Position numbers and translations under genes: made by a program. DNA of 64,000 nt from Abelmoschus esculentus (lineage: Eukaryota > Streptophyta > Magnoliopsida > Malvales > Malvaceae). The notes under the pieces were generated by a model. The model was not told where the DNA came from. It saw only the letters and a program-made list of their open reading frames with translations, and did not search any database. Positions 11,839 through 25,000 of this stretch are shown piece after piece. Numbering within the stretch: the first letter of the stretch is position 1; every line of letters starts with the position of its first letter. Location of the stretch: NCBI GenBank assembly GCA_035048815.1, contig JAUCBN010000006.1:19793001-19857000 (forward strand), written 5' to 3'.

Positions 11839-14800
11839 AAAAATAATACAAATAAGCGATGTTAGGAAAAAATAATGCAAAATTAATTATGATTTTGAAT
11901 GTCAGTGACGATAGCGTAATTAAAAGTTTATCAACCAGGGTTGTTCCTAATGATCATGATGACAGTAATTATAAGTTTGCTTTTGATGCAGTTCTTTCGA
12001 AGGTATTATCAAAGAAAGAAATGAAAATAAGTTGTTTTGATTTCATATTTATCTAGTGGATTGATTTTGGAACTAAAATTTAACTCTACTAGGCGGTTAA
12101 AAACGGGATATTTTAAAATAAAGTATTGTTTAAAGACAGTTTATTTTTACCTTATCTTCAAATAGTGTTTAATATTTTAATAAGATAAGATAAAATATTT
12201 TTCAAAGACTTATTGTTTTTTTTTTTTAGATTTGTATAATAAATCATAATATTATTAAACTTAATTTTAAGGATACTATAATTCTATAAATAAAAATTTC
12301 TAAAAAGATATTAATACAAAAACGCCAGAGTTAGACTCTAATTGTTAGTAATTAATATTTTTTATTCAAAGAAAGATATTTTTAAGTAAAAATAAAATAT
12401 TAAAAGTTTGTTTACATAAAAAAATGGAAATTAAAATAATTAAAAGATCATATATTATGACTTGTTTCTGATTTTATATCAATTATTAATTAATTAAATA
12501 AAATTATTAAACATAATTAACTGAATATATATGGATTAGAACGTATTTACGATATGTAAAACCCATGAAGTTTTACACTAAATTCGGTATATTGAATGAG
12601 TGTAAATCCATTTATTCATTTGTTTTCTTTAAAAATTTCGCATTTTTACCTTTATAACTCAACTACGGGTATTATTTTATACTCATTTAATAATTCTAAA
12701 TTAATATAAAATTTTATGAGTTTTACATAATATAATATATCTTATATTTTTTTATATCGACTAAGATTTGTTGGCACATTATAAAACTCAAGAGTTCTAC
12801 GTACGTTTTAGAGCATTAGATTAATAAAAATTATAATCAAAATTAATAATACGTAATATAAAAAATAATAAAATAATTTAAATAAATTATTTTTAATTTA
12901 AAAATGTTGATCTCAATCATTAAAAGTAGTTAATTCAATTATTTAAAATATATAAAAGATTTATATACATTATATATAAATTAAAATCTACTTGTACAAA
13001 AAAATCTAATAAAATTATTTTAATTTAAAATTATTAATTTAACATAAATTAATAGGTAATATTAAACGTTATTTTTACTCCCATTAAAAACTTTATATTT
13101 TAACTTTTAATCCTAATAAATAATTTTTCGAAATAATATAAAATAAAAAATTATAATCTTTTTATCTATTTATTTATTTATTTATTTATTTATCTCAAGA
13201 CTTCCCATTATCATCTTCCTCGTTTCAATGTGAGTGACGTAAAGAGGACAGAGTTTTAAATGTGTGCCACCGAACATTAAATTCTAGGTATTGTTTTGTT
13301 TTTATTATAATTTTTTAATTATTTAATTTTAATAATAAATTTTATCTTTAATTATTTTTTTTATTAAAATCTTCGATCCTAAGCTTATAAACTTTAATTT
13401 TAAATTATAAAATTTTATTAAAAAATAATATTAAAAACATAAAACATAATATATTATTAAAAAAATATTAAATAGTTACTCTCTTTTTTATCTTTAATTA
13501 AATAATTATTTAAGATGATCAATTCAAATTAATTAAATTATAAATAATATGATAAATAAGGTTTATCTAATTATTTTTCAAAGTTTAAAGTGATTGTTCA
13601 GTTTGTAACAGGGGTGATATGTACAAGAAGAAGATGGTGGGATATAGTTTGAGGTATAAGGTTTAAATGGATTTGGATACAAAATATAATAATTTTTATT
13701 TATAATAAAAAATATAATTTTTGTTTTATTTTAATTTTTATATTTTAATAATAATATATTTCATGTTATATAAAATAATAATAATAATAATAATAAAATA
13801 ATTCAAAAGGATTAAAATATGAGCGCTCGAAAAATTTAATTATTAAATTAAAAAATTTAAAATCAAATGTTTAAATAAGAGTAAAAAGATTATTCAGTGA
13901 TAATATATGTAAATTATTTTATTTTAATAAAATTAATTATTATATAAATATTTTATTTATTATATATATTATACATATATTAATATTATTTTAAATATAT
14001 TTATATTAAAAATATATATTTATATTATATAGAGAGAGTATTATTATTTATATAGTAAAATAAAATAAATTAATCTTAATTGCAGTTTAGTATATATATA
14101 TATATATTATTTTTGTTAAAAATAAAATAAAGATGTTAAATTTGTTTAGTGTTTAGGAGTTATCTTTTATTCTAAAGATTCTAAGTTCTATTAAATTTTA
14201 CCAACTGCATATTTTTTTTACACATTTTCTAACAAAATGATGTGATTTTATTTCATTTAGCATCAAAATATCGACACCAAAATATTATTTTAATTCAATA
14301 TTTAAATTATTATGTCATACATCATATTATTGTCACATTAAAGGGTTAACAAATTAGTAACATAAACGAATTAAAAAAATAAAAATTAAATTAATAAAAA
14401 TATTAATAATAAAAATGAATCAATACTTATAATTTAGTAATAATTCACTCTAAAATTAATTTAAACCTCTACGAGATGACCAGATGAGAAATGGAGGTTC
14501 ATTTTTTTAAAAATCACTTAGTTGTATGTTAAAAAACCTATTTTCAGTGGGTTTCAAAAAGGATGTCAATTTAATTTAAATCTTATTTGAATTTAATTTG
14601 ATCTGAAGAATAAAATTTAGATAGAATAAAATTAGGTGCAAATTAAACTAAAAAAGTTTAAACTTGAATCTGAAAAAAGAAATTATTTGAGTCTTAATAA
14701 GAACTGGATGAGATATAGATATTGTTATGATTTGATCAGTATCTATATTCGATTTTGATAAGTTCATATTCACAAAATTTGTTCGAATCTGATCCATATC

Positions 14801-14920
14801 CAAATTCAAAATAAAATATTTATAACATTTAATTACTTAAAACAAAATATCTATTTACATTAAAACAATAAGAAAACATAAATAAAATAAAATAAGTTAA
14901 ATTAAATTAAATACATTACA

Positions 14921-14964
<44 letters not shown>

Positions 14965-15825
14965 AAGAACATAAATATATAGATAACTTGAAATAAAGGT
15001 AAAAATAAAATTAACTTATATATATTAAAAGTAATAAAAAATATAAATATCTTAAAAATATAAGTTAAATAATAATGATGATGATTTTTTATAAAATGTC
15101 ATTAATTTTTATTAAATTCATCAAAAAAATTATAATTATATCGCAATTAATAAATAAAATAATTGAATTAAACAAACCAAAGATTCTTACAATAAAAAAC
15201 AAAAAAAAATATTTCTATAGATAAGCATACCAATAAAATTCAGAACCTTCTTGAATCTCCTTGTCTTTGTCCAAATGAAACGAATAATGAAGAAAGGAGT
15301 TGTAGGCGATCCAAACTGTCAAGAAAAAGTATCGTTACCCAGGACAGATTTCATCGGTAAACAATCATCAACCAAGTGAGGATAAATATTTTCAAGTGAC
15401 CACTGACAAAAGAAAAATCAGAAAATAATATTGATTGAATCTTTGTGCGAAGAATGTCAATAATCGATCGTTAGGGTATGCTAAAACATACCACAAAACA
15501 TATGAATCAAATCACAAAACAAAAACAAATCATAAAGACAAAAAAAAGCGTGTCACAAGAGGACAGAAAGAGCGTGCTATAGAAGCAGAGATTCTTATTA
15601 AAATTAAAAACAAAAATAAAAAAAATAATAAACTCGGTGATCGATAATCAATACTAAAATTGATTGTCGACCGCCGATCAAACAGATTGATCGAAGTAAA
15701 AAACGACTAAACAAAAATTTTAAGAGAAAAGGAGCGACTAGATTTTTTTAGTTGCGTTATCTTTTATAATAATAATAATGATTTTTTATAAATATTTAAA
15801 TATTTTTATGTTATTATTTTATAGG
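11839..15825. other. Very AT-rich intergenic DNA
   Basis: No recognisable gene. It contains simple repeats: (TTTA)n at about 13160-13195, (AAT)n at about 13774-13797, and 20 AT units at 14922-14961. The stretch 15240-15740 is less AT-rich and holds a 70-codon frame (15435-15647) of low-complexity Lys/Asn composition that matches nothing recognised. Confidence 0.6.
14922..14961. repeat. (AT)20 microsatellite
   Basis: A perfect dinucleotide run of about 40 bases. Confidence 0.95.
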
Positions 15826-16344
15826 TTTTTATAATTTTATTGGATAATGTATCTATAAATTATTCTTATGTTAAGATATTGAAGGATAATTTTACAACAA
15901 ATACAAATCTTATTTGTAATTGAAATCTATTTCATATTCATTGTTGTGCGTATATTCTTAACATAATGGTACAAATAATCTTCAATAAGTGCAAGATATT
16001 ATTGCAAAAGTTTACGATACGGTGGACTTCTTCAATGTAAGTGAGGCGCAACGGAAATAATTTGGTGGTTTTGTGAGTCAATACAATTCACAAGAGTGAA
16101 AATTAATCCTTGAATGCGAGACACGTTGAAGTTCAACATATAACATGATAGATTGTGCTATCAAGTTCAAAAAGATATTTTCTAGATATGTTTTAGATGG
16201 GTTTTCTTATAATTATTATCCTCGTGATGATGAGCGAGAAGAATTGAAAATTTACTTGAAATTTTGAAAGTGTTTAAAGTCACTATTAATATTATATCAG
16301 GCTTTGAATATCCAATTACTAACTTTATATTTTTGGAGAGGTTT

Positions 16345-17610
16345 GTTAAGTGAATCGAACAAACGAAAATAGTCAAGAAGGGGTGAATTGGCTTTTTAAA
16401 ATTTTTGAGAATGATTGAAAAGATAAGAAAAATGTAGACATAAGATTTATAAGGGTTCAAGCTTCGAACAAGCTCTACATCCACTATCTTAGCTCCTACT
16501 AAAGATTTTCCAACAATTCACTATAGAATTCGTCCCCTTCTCTAGGCTAAGGAGGCAACCATTACAAACGAATCAATCTTTCTACTCAAAGATTAATTCA
16601 ACTTCAAAAAATTACAAATGAGAAGAAGTTGGCAAAACAAAGTTTCTCCCACAGAATAAATTTGCTTAATAATACAAAAAACACTCCCAAACTCAATTAC
16701 AAAGATTACAAATAAAGTACAATGAAGTGAGTGTAAAAGATTTAGCAATGGAGTGCTTAAAGTTGGATTAAATGCTTGGATTTTACTTTGATGATCAATA
16801 GTTGTTATTGCTATATTTGAGAGTTGTTTTTATACCCTCTCATTGAATTCTAACCGTTTTGGGTGATTGTGATCATCAATATAATCGTTGAGATAACATC
16901 TTCCCATCATAAATGCACTTCTACAACCTGGCGTTTCGATACACGAAACCTCTACATCAAAACAATATTAAAGTAGAAAAAACCGTTATGTGTATTTAAT
17001 AAGGTCGTATCGATACGCTTAGCCTGTGTATTGAAATGAGGAGTCTTTAAAATAAGAGCATATAGAAACGCTTAAAGGAACATATCAATATGTTTTGAAT
17101 CTACCAAACTTCGTATCGAAACACCTTGAGGGGTGTATCGAAACAGGTTAACTACTTTTTGAATAATAACCGACAAGTAATAGTCAAATTATTTAATGCT
17201 CAAAAGACTTTTAAAAATAACCAACTGTATCTAAATGCTTACATATGGTGTCGAAACGCCTTTAAATAGTATATTTAGTGTTTAATGCAGGACTATATCG
17301 AAACACATGTATCAATACAATTTTAAAATTATTTCGAATCTTGAAATCACAGTTTTAAAACGTATAGAAATGATCCAAGACTGTATCGAAACGTTTGATA
17401 AACATCCTTTGAAAATAAGCATGCTGTATTAAAATGCCTAAGAGGCGTATTGAAATGCCTGAGAAAAATTCAATACTTTGACTTTAAAATTGACTTAGAA
17501 AAATAATGATGAGTTATTATTTTGACTTAGAAAGATAGTTTAACTTGTTAATTGAGTATGACCTTAAAATTTTATTTAAAAATAGTGTTTTTATTTATTT
17601 ATTATATTAA
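16345..17610. mobile_element. Insertion with GTATCGAAAC-type repeat array
   Basis: This block separates two consecutive parts of the hAT transposase trace, so it arrived later. Near its left end it has aagaaggggtgaattggc, a sequence style seen at the ends of repetitive plant elements. Between about 16930 and 17460 are at least ten degenerate copies of gtatcgaaacgcc or gtatcgatacgc. No protein domain is recognisable. The boundaries are approximate and no target duplication was confirmed. Confidence 0.5.
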
Positions 17611-18170
17611 AATCAAATACAATTTTATAAAGTTGTTAATACAAAATCTAAGTCTTGTGATAATTTTGTTAAGAGTATAATAGAAAACGTGAAAGAAAGA
17701 TTTAACAAGTATTGGGTGAATGTAATTTGCTAACGACAATAGGTTCAGTGATGAAACATAGATAAAAAAAATAACGATAGAGATTAAATTTTCTAAAATG
17801 TTTTTATCACATTTAATTAAAGAGAACATTAATAAAATCAAAGATGTTATACATCAACTTTTTGATGAGCATGTAAGGATGTACTATTCATCTTGTAACG
17901 TGAAAGAGAGTAAAAAATATGCATTTTCTACGAAATTTTATAGAGATGTTATTTCCATTGTTTTATCTGAATTTTTGTAAGATGATTTTAGTGGGAACTT
18001 TTTTGTCTAGAGTGAAATCTAAACTTGGATATTTTTGGATAAGGGGTGTATCTTTAGTCAAAATACTAATTTTGATGTTATAGCTTGATGAATGAAGAAG
18101 TCGAACAAATTTAATATATTGTTTAGGATGGCGATAACTATATTAGTTATTCCTATTAGTGTTTTGGTTT

Positions 18171-19235
18171 GGCATAAAGATAATTTTAACCCTTAACGTT
18201 TATAGCTTTTGCCGTTTTGGCCCTTATTTTTTTTTGGGATAAATTTAGCCCTTAACCTATATCTTTTTGACAAATAGCTTATTTTTTAATTAGTTTGATG
18301 ACTGGACCGTTAAAAATTTAACGATTATATATATATGAAATATAATTTTAAATGAAATTGAATGTAACCTATCAAATACATATATATGGAATATAATTTT
18401 ATTCTAATATAAAAATAAAACAATTAAAATTCAAATAAAATATTAAAAATTAATTAATTCTAAAATAAAATATTATTAAACATTCTTAATACTAACTACG
18501 ATAAAATCAAAATCTTATTCGAATTGTGTTTATATTTTTATTTTAGAATTTATAATCATAGTGTATTATAATTATTTTTTATTTGAGATGTATGAACAAA
18601 TAAAAAATAACGGGAATAATATTATATAAATAAAATATCATAAACTAATATAATATTTTATTTTTTTATTATATAACAAATATTTTAAATGTCAAATTCT
18701 AGACAATAATTTAAATAATACAAAATCCATCGCATTTAATCTTAAATATTACATAAAATAAACTAAATTCACGGGAAAAAGGTTTCTATGAGACAATTGT
18801 GTCACAATAATTATGTAGAAATTTTAAAAAATATGTTATTTATTTTTTAATTTTAAAATATAATAAAAAATATAAACATAATTCGAATAAGATTTTGATT
18901 TTATCGTAGTTAGGGTTAAGAATGTTTTATAATTTTTATTTTAGAATTAATTAATTTTTAATATTTTATTTGAATTTTAATTGTTTTATATTTTATATTA
19001 GAATAAAATTATATTTTCTCTCTCTATATTTGATAGATTACATTCCGTGTCATTTAAAATTATATTCCATATATATATTATCGTTAAATTTTTAACGGTC
19101 CAGTCATCAAGCTAGTTAAAAAATAAGTTATTTGTCAAAAGGATATAGGTTAAGGGCTAAATTTATCCCAAAAAAAGAATAAGTGCCAAAACGACAAAAA
19201 TTATAAACGTTAAGGGTTAAAATTATCTTTATGCC
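18171..19235. mobile_element. Complete foldback MITE, Mutator-like, 9-bp target duplication
   Basis: The left terminus ggcataaagataattttaac and the right terminus are inverted copies extending about 140 bp (the pair gttaagggttaaaattatct / ggcataaag). Flanks are ttttggttt (18162-18170) and ttttgtttt (19236-19244), 8 of 9 identical, as expected for a Mutator-type 9-bp duplication. The arms continue as weaker inverted repeats (ends of about 340 bp) around a centre at 18550-18850. It sits inside the C-terminal hATC region of the hAT pseudogene. Confidence 0.75.
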
Positions 19236-19370
19236 TTTTGTTTTCTAGGACCACGTTTAGTACTGAAATTCGTGTAATTTATTCCTTATATGGATTATCT
19301 TGCTCTTGAAATAATACAAATATTGATATACATAAGTGATTGGTGTAGACCACTTTATGGATTAAAAAAA

Positions 19371-19648
19371 TAAGGTAAATATATACTTTTTATATAAAAT
19401 TTATTGTTTTTTTAATTATATATATAGACTTGTTTATGTTTTTAAATTATTGTAGAATGATAAAAAACGATGGAAGAAAATTATTATCTTAATATTGTCA
19501 ATAGAATCAATAACTTAATAAATTAAGAGGTTTAATATTTCAAGTTAATAGATTAAACTTATATTTTTTTAACTTCACGTTTGTAATCATTTCATACTTT
19601 TTTATATGATAATTTATCATTAATTATTATCGTTTACTTTTTTTAACA
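19371..19648. other. AT-rich spacer, nothing recognised
   Basis: There is no open frame of interest and no repeat termini. Confidence 0.5.
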
Positions 19649-19892
19649 TGTGTTATATGTTATGAGTTTATGTTAATCTATTGTAGACGGTTAAGTTGAG
19701 CTGAGTCAACAAAGCAGTTAGAAATTTTGTTAGTTTGCTGTTATTGTGTGATTCACTCACCTCTTTTCTTATATATATACCACTCGGTCTCAATTGAGAT
19801 ATTATGGGATAATCAATAAAATTTGTGAGAGTATCATTCTTTTTTTCTTCCAGATTTTTATGTTTGATTTATTAAGGTTCTAAACCTTAACA
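19649..19892 (+). mobile_element. Possible solo LTR of a Ty1/copia element
   Basis: It runs from about tgtgttatatgttatg to ccttaaca. Inside are a TATA-like cttatatatatacc, followed by gagatattatgggataatca and aataaaatttgtgagagtat, then a pyrimidine-rich tract and ttccagatttttatgtttga. This order (TATA, polyA-type signal, CT-rich tract, ...CA) is typical of short copia LTRs. No internal region or clear 5-bp duplication was found, so a solo or truncated LTR is inferred. Confidence 0.4.
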
Positions 19893-21880
19893 CTATAGTG
19901 AAATTACGACTTATAAAAATATTATCGTTTTAATTATCGTAAATTTCTTGTAATGTTACGTTGATATTATTGCAAAATTTTTTATAACTCTAGTAATTTT
20001 TATCACATTATTTTAAATATAATATGACGTTGGTTACTTATAGTTTTTCGAACATTTAAAGTTTGAGTTTTAATTTTGGTTTCGAGTTTGAGCTTAATAA
20101 CTTTAAACTTGCAAACTTTTAAATCAAACTCAAAACTACTCGAGTTCGACTCGTATTATTTACACCTCTAGTAACATATAAAGAAAACCACGCAACATCG
20201 GCAATAGACCTAGAGTAAGGATTTCAATTTAGCGGGAAGTGTACGGGAGAACTTTCTTACTCTCATTTTTATTAGAAAAATATTTTTACTTTACTTTATG
20301 ATCCACTGTGAATTTAAAATTATTTTTTCATAACTTGCAAGACTAAACTTATCCTCATCTTATTATTCATGTGAATCTTCAGACCTATATAATTGTTTTA
20401 CTCGTCCAATGACCCGTTCGCATATATTTATAAATATTAATTAAAAATATAAATAAAATTTATTATAAAAAGTACAAAGTATTTATCATTTGGACTTCTA
20501 TCAAATATGCAAGAACAGAATCAGGATTTAAGGTTGAGAGGACAAAACATAACTATTTAAAAATAGGGAGGGTAAATTCATAAAAAAAAATAATTTTTAA
20601 AAGAATTTAAATAGGAGGCGAAATGTAAAAAAAATCTTCAGAGGTGGGGCGATTGCCCCTCCCCACCCCTACACAGCTCTATCACTGTACATATGTGTTA
20701 TTATTTCGATTATCATCAAATTTAAAAAATAAATATTTACGAAATTAAATTTTACAAATAAAATAATTAGACTAAAAAAATACTAAAATATATTTTAAAA
20801 GAAAAAAACAGTAAAGACAACATTTTAAAAAATAAAAATAAATAAATATTGATCTTTTCATTAATATCTTTAGACAAATCTTAAATTTAATTTTAATTTA
20901 TATTAACATTTAAAAAATATTTATATATTTGACTGATCAATCACAAATTCAATTATATATCGATTTTTAAGTAATATCTCAAAGTACATTAATATGAATT
21001 ACTTTAAATCTGATTAATATGTAAACAGTTATTATATTTTTAATAATATTTATAATAACATATTATAAAAATTTTCTGGACGAAGATAATACGAAACTTA
21101 TAAAAAAATAATCATATTTTTTTACCACTTATATTTATTTTTTTTCTTTATTACCGCTTACAACCTGTAAATTGTATAACTATTTCTGCTCAATTAAATA
21201 CGAAATTAAACTAAAATCTTACTTAAAAAAAAACTCATTCCTCTTAATTTTTTTCCTTTAAAAAATTATAACTGAAATCTTATTTTATAAAAAGTATCGT
21301 TTCCCCTATTATAACCCTAAAATTTTTAATCTAACGTCTTAAGATTAATAAATTAAGCTAAATAATTATTTGACTCATATTTATTATCAAATTTAATAAA
21401 TTTTAAGGTTAATTGCTACGACACATTATTTTACAATATTATATAACTTTTTATATTATTTTTTTAATATTAAAAATTTTAAAATATATATATAAATATT
21501 TTTTTAAAATATAAATATCATGAGATAAAAAATATTTTAAAAGTTTATAGATATTATATAATTATTTTAATATATCATATATAAAATTTAAAGATATTAA
21601 TTAAATTTTAATTAAAATTAATTAATTTAATTTAATTTATTAATTCATAAAATTAAATAAAAATTATAAATTCAATTAATTTTAGAATTTTTACATCCCT
21701 ATATTTAAACATTGCATCTCTATCCCAGTGCATTAAAAATAAAAGAAATAATCTGAATCAGACACGCAGTGTTAGAAAAAGAAAATTACTGTAGAAATAA
21801 TTATATGAAATCTTTTTTAGGGAAATAATCTATGAAATCTTGATTGTCAGTGTCGGTCGGCAGCGTAATTAATTAAGTCG
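19893..21880. other. Intergenic, AT-rich, upstream of the AAE gene
   Basis: No gene is seen. At about 20050-20170 there are repeated Thr/Ser-like words (gtttgagttttaa, ctcgagttcgactcg) ending in tttacacctcta, which may be a hAT-MITE relic. At about 20640-20680 a GC-rich ggcgattgcccctccccacc resembles a common plant repeat end. The rest is low-complexity A/T. Confidence 0.4.
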
Positions 21881-21920
21881 TATAACTCGATATTTTGTTT
21901 GTTTGCAGCTCCAGTCCCCA

Positions 21921-22091
21921 ATGATCTCCATTACTGGGTCTCCAATTCCTAGAAGATTCCCATTCACCCTTCTTACCTACCCCCATCTCACTCCCTTTGC
22001 TACTCAGTTGAAGCTTTTGGGTTTTCTTCAAAAACATGTTGGGAGCTTCGATAAATCCGATCAAAACTTCTTCCACTTCTTCTTTAACTGA
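21921..22091 (+). promoter_or_regulatory. Upstream ORF in the AAE leader
   Basis: An ATG at 21921 opens a 57-codon frame (MISITGSPIPRRF...) that ends at 22091, eight bases before the preferred start at 22099 and in a different frame from it. It overlaps the alternative in-frame ATG at 22036. If transcription starts upstream of 21921 this could damp translation from 22036 and allow re-initiation at 22099. The transcription start is not known, so this is an inference. Confidence 0.35.
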
Positions 22092-22098
22092 GAAGAGA

Positions 22099-25000
22099 AT
22101 GGCGATCAGGCCATCTTCGTCGTCGATGGTTTGTTTCGATGAATCCAGGCCTTTTTATCAGTTCCGTTTTCCGATGAATAAAGTACAGTACTCCAAAACT
22201 TTGGGCAACATGCACCTCTTCTCCCTCAACTTCCGGGTCTCCAGAGGATCCAAGCTCCGCGTTTTCTGTGAAACCAAGGTGATTTTTACTTATTACCCAC
22301 TTTTAGGTTTCTTCCAATTCCTTTTTACTTTTGATTTTACTGGATCATCGCATATCAGTGGTAAGATGGTTTATGGGTGTGTTCTTTGGTTTACCCGCCT
22401 TCCAATTCCTAACCTGTTGATTTTTTTTTTTACTTTAATGGTATTCTCTGCAAGTAGTCGTTATTTTTAGCTTTGCTATTCTAATTGTTTCTTTTCATGT
22501 TTGGGTCATAATTTTGGAAATAACGAAGGTTTGTCTGGTAATGAATACAGGAGTTATGAAGTCGTTGAATTAATAGCAGTGGATAGGACAATTGACAAAA
22601 AATTAATAGTAGAGTTAATGCAATAAGGGTCCAGTCTATTTAATCGGCATTTTTATTTAAATTATAATCTATCTTAATTCTGCCATTAAAGTTTTAATTT
22701 GAGCCGGTCCAATCAAAGTAGAATTGACCTTACTCGAGTTTATTAGAGTTAGCGAACTAGGGTCAGTTTAGTATCGCTTTTAAAAAATAATTTTAAAAAT
22801 TATTTTTACATTATTTACTTTAAAATAAGATAGTAGAATGTTATTCTTAAAAATATTTTTAAGTAAAATATATATTTTAGATATTTTTAAAATATTAAAA
22901 GATTAATAATATAAATGAAAGTTTTTACTTTTTTACTTTTTAAAGTTAAAAATTTAGGTCCCGATCATAACCGAGATTAAATCTTGATTTTTTTGACCCG
23001 GTACCCGATGCGTACTCAGTAGTACTGGGATCAATATCAAATATCGGATATTGATTTTTTTGTTTATTTTTATCAAACTTTTTCTTTATGTATGAATATT
23101 ATGAGTATGATTAGTTTTAAAACTTTAATTTTAAGTCTATAATATTTTAATATTATTATTGATGGTTGATTTTTTTTTTGCTCCAGTTACTTAAATTTTT
23201 TAAGAATAAATTAATTGACCGGGTATCCGGTATTGAAATCGATACTCACCAGTAATGGGATCAGTTCTTAAAATTTAGGACCCGGTATGATTGAGACTGA
23301 TTTTAATTTTTAGGAATCAGTGATTACCGAGACCGAAATCAATACTATTCAAATTGACCGGGTACCCGGTCTTCCCTATCCCTACTTTCAAGGATACTTA
23401 GTAGTTAGTACTACTGAAAGAATATTAATTTGGTATATTTCAATGTAAACTTTTGGGGTATTTTTTGTCTATTTTTAAAAAAGTTTATAGTATAATTTCT
23501 AATTTCTTAATAGAACATATAATTTAAATTGTATTTGTATAAAGCATATGGAAATGTAAATTTTAAAATGATTAATTAGATTAAATAACTTTTATTTAAC
23601 TTAATGTAGTTATAAAATTTTAAAAATAATTTAAAATATCAAAACCTTATATATACACCGGATTATGCCAATATTGGTTGAAATAGACAAACTAATACAC
23701 TTAGATTTGCTAAGAAATGAGATTACTACTTAATACAGATTTAAAATTGAAACGACACATATTGACTAATACTTGTACGGTGCCTAAAGCATGCCTTTTA
23801 TTATTTGGAATAAAAAATGAATGGTAATTTTTTAGAAGTGAAGAGAATTCTTAACATTTTACTAGCTGAAAATTTTGTGAACCAAAAGAACAATTTTATC
23901 AAATAAGGGGGTCAAAGAGCAATTTTACCATTTTGGAAAACTGTAAATTTAAATATGAAACGAACAATTTCACCCTCCCGTTGTCGAGAGATTATATTAT
24001 AGGCTCGGTTCGTCACGTCAGTCGTGTTTCTAACAAATGAAAATCACCCTTTTCATCACTAATTACCCATGTCATTAATATAATTTTTAAAAATTATATA
24101 TTTTAAATGACATGAAAAATGAGTGAAGATTTATTGGTTGAAAAAAAGACTTAAAAGATAATAGTAAAATGGGTGGTTATAATTGAATGGGACCATAACT
24201 GATGTGATAAGCTAGACGCATGATATAATTTCTCCCCGTTGTCCTAGCGGTTACAAGACAGTGACACCTCCTTGTTCACCCTGTCTCTCCCTTTTTTTAA
24301 AAGTAAAATGAAAAGGTATAATTGATGTTTTTTTTTTTCATTCTTTTATATCTTTAAATAAAATAAATTTTAAAATCACTACTTAGAAATTGAACTCTAG
24401 TAATAGATTCAAATACAAATCATTTACTAGCCTACTCAAAATTGTTTGTTGAGTAAATTTGGATAAATATTTTTAGAAAAGTATTTTATGTACCGGTGGT
24501 GGAAAATTTGCTTTTCACAGACAAATCTAATTTAGAGTTAAGAGTTTAAGTTGTATGGTTTAAAATTTATAATTATAATTTATGTTTTAAAGGTTAGAGT
24601 TTAAGCTTTAAAATTTATGGTTTATGATTTTAAATTTTAGCATAAAATTTTCTATGTTAGTGAAAAAATTTCAACTTGCGAGTGCATGAAATAGTTACCC
24701 AATATACTTTTAGATAATATATTTTCTTTTACTCGGCCCGAGCGATAAAATCTAGTATATGTAATATTGAATATCAAATTCCATAAAGAAATTATGCAAT
24801 AATCTTCTTATAAAGCCAATTTAAAATAAAGGGAAAACAAATGAAGCTTTGTTTCAGTGTTTTTGGTGTCATTCCAAGTGAGTTTTGATATCTATTTATA
24901 GGAATGTAACATGCAAAAATAATCAAAATAGTTGCAAACAATTTCTGCAGAAGATTTGTATAAAAATTTCAATGAAAAGAAATTCTATTGACCATTGGTG

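Larger units (their letters stand above)
15826..19370 (+). pseudogene. Decayed hAT transposase, split by two insertions
   Basis: Conserved hAT blocks appear in the right order but with stops and frameshifts. The segment 15826-16340 contains LLDNVSINYSYVKILKDNF, then a block reading HCCAYILNIMVQ (family form H-x-RCCAHILN-x-IVQ), then TR-stop-SSTYNMIDCAIKF (family TRWNSTY), then SGFEYPITNFIF (family SGSKYPTANLYF). After an insert the coding trace resumes at about 17612: FVKSIIENVKERFNKYW, LLTTIGSVMKHR and KIKDVIHQLFDEHVRMYYSS. The hATC dimerisation region follows (NFDVIA, two stops in place of WW, then FRMAITILVIPISVLV, ending at 18170). It continues after a MITE as TTFSTEIRVIYSLYG (19251 on). 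The N-terminal BED zinc finger was not found. It is non-functional. Confidence 0.8.

Noticed and set aside
15435..15647. 70-codon Lys/Asn-rich frame
   Set aside because: The composition follows the A-rich DNA, with no homology recognised and no splice or promoter context.
22036..22098. Alternative AAE start 21 codons upstream
   Set aside because: It is in frame but has a weaker context, overlaps an upstream ORF and gives a longer N-terminus than known relatives. It is kept only as an alternative.
24236..24300. tRNA/SINE-like start (ttgtcctagcggttac)
   Set aside because: It has an A-box-like look but no B box or cloverleaf follows, and it overlaps the end of a MITE.
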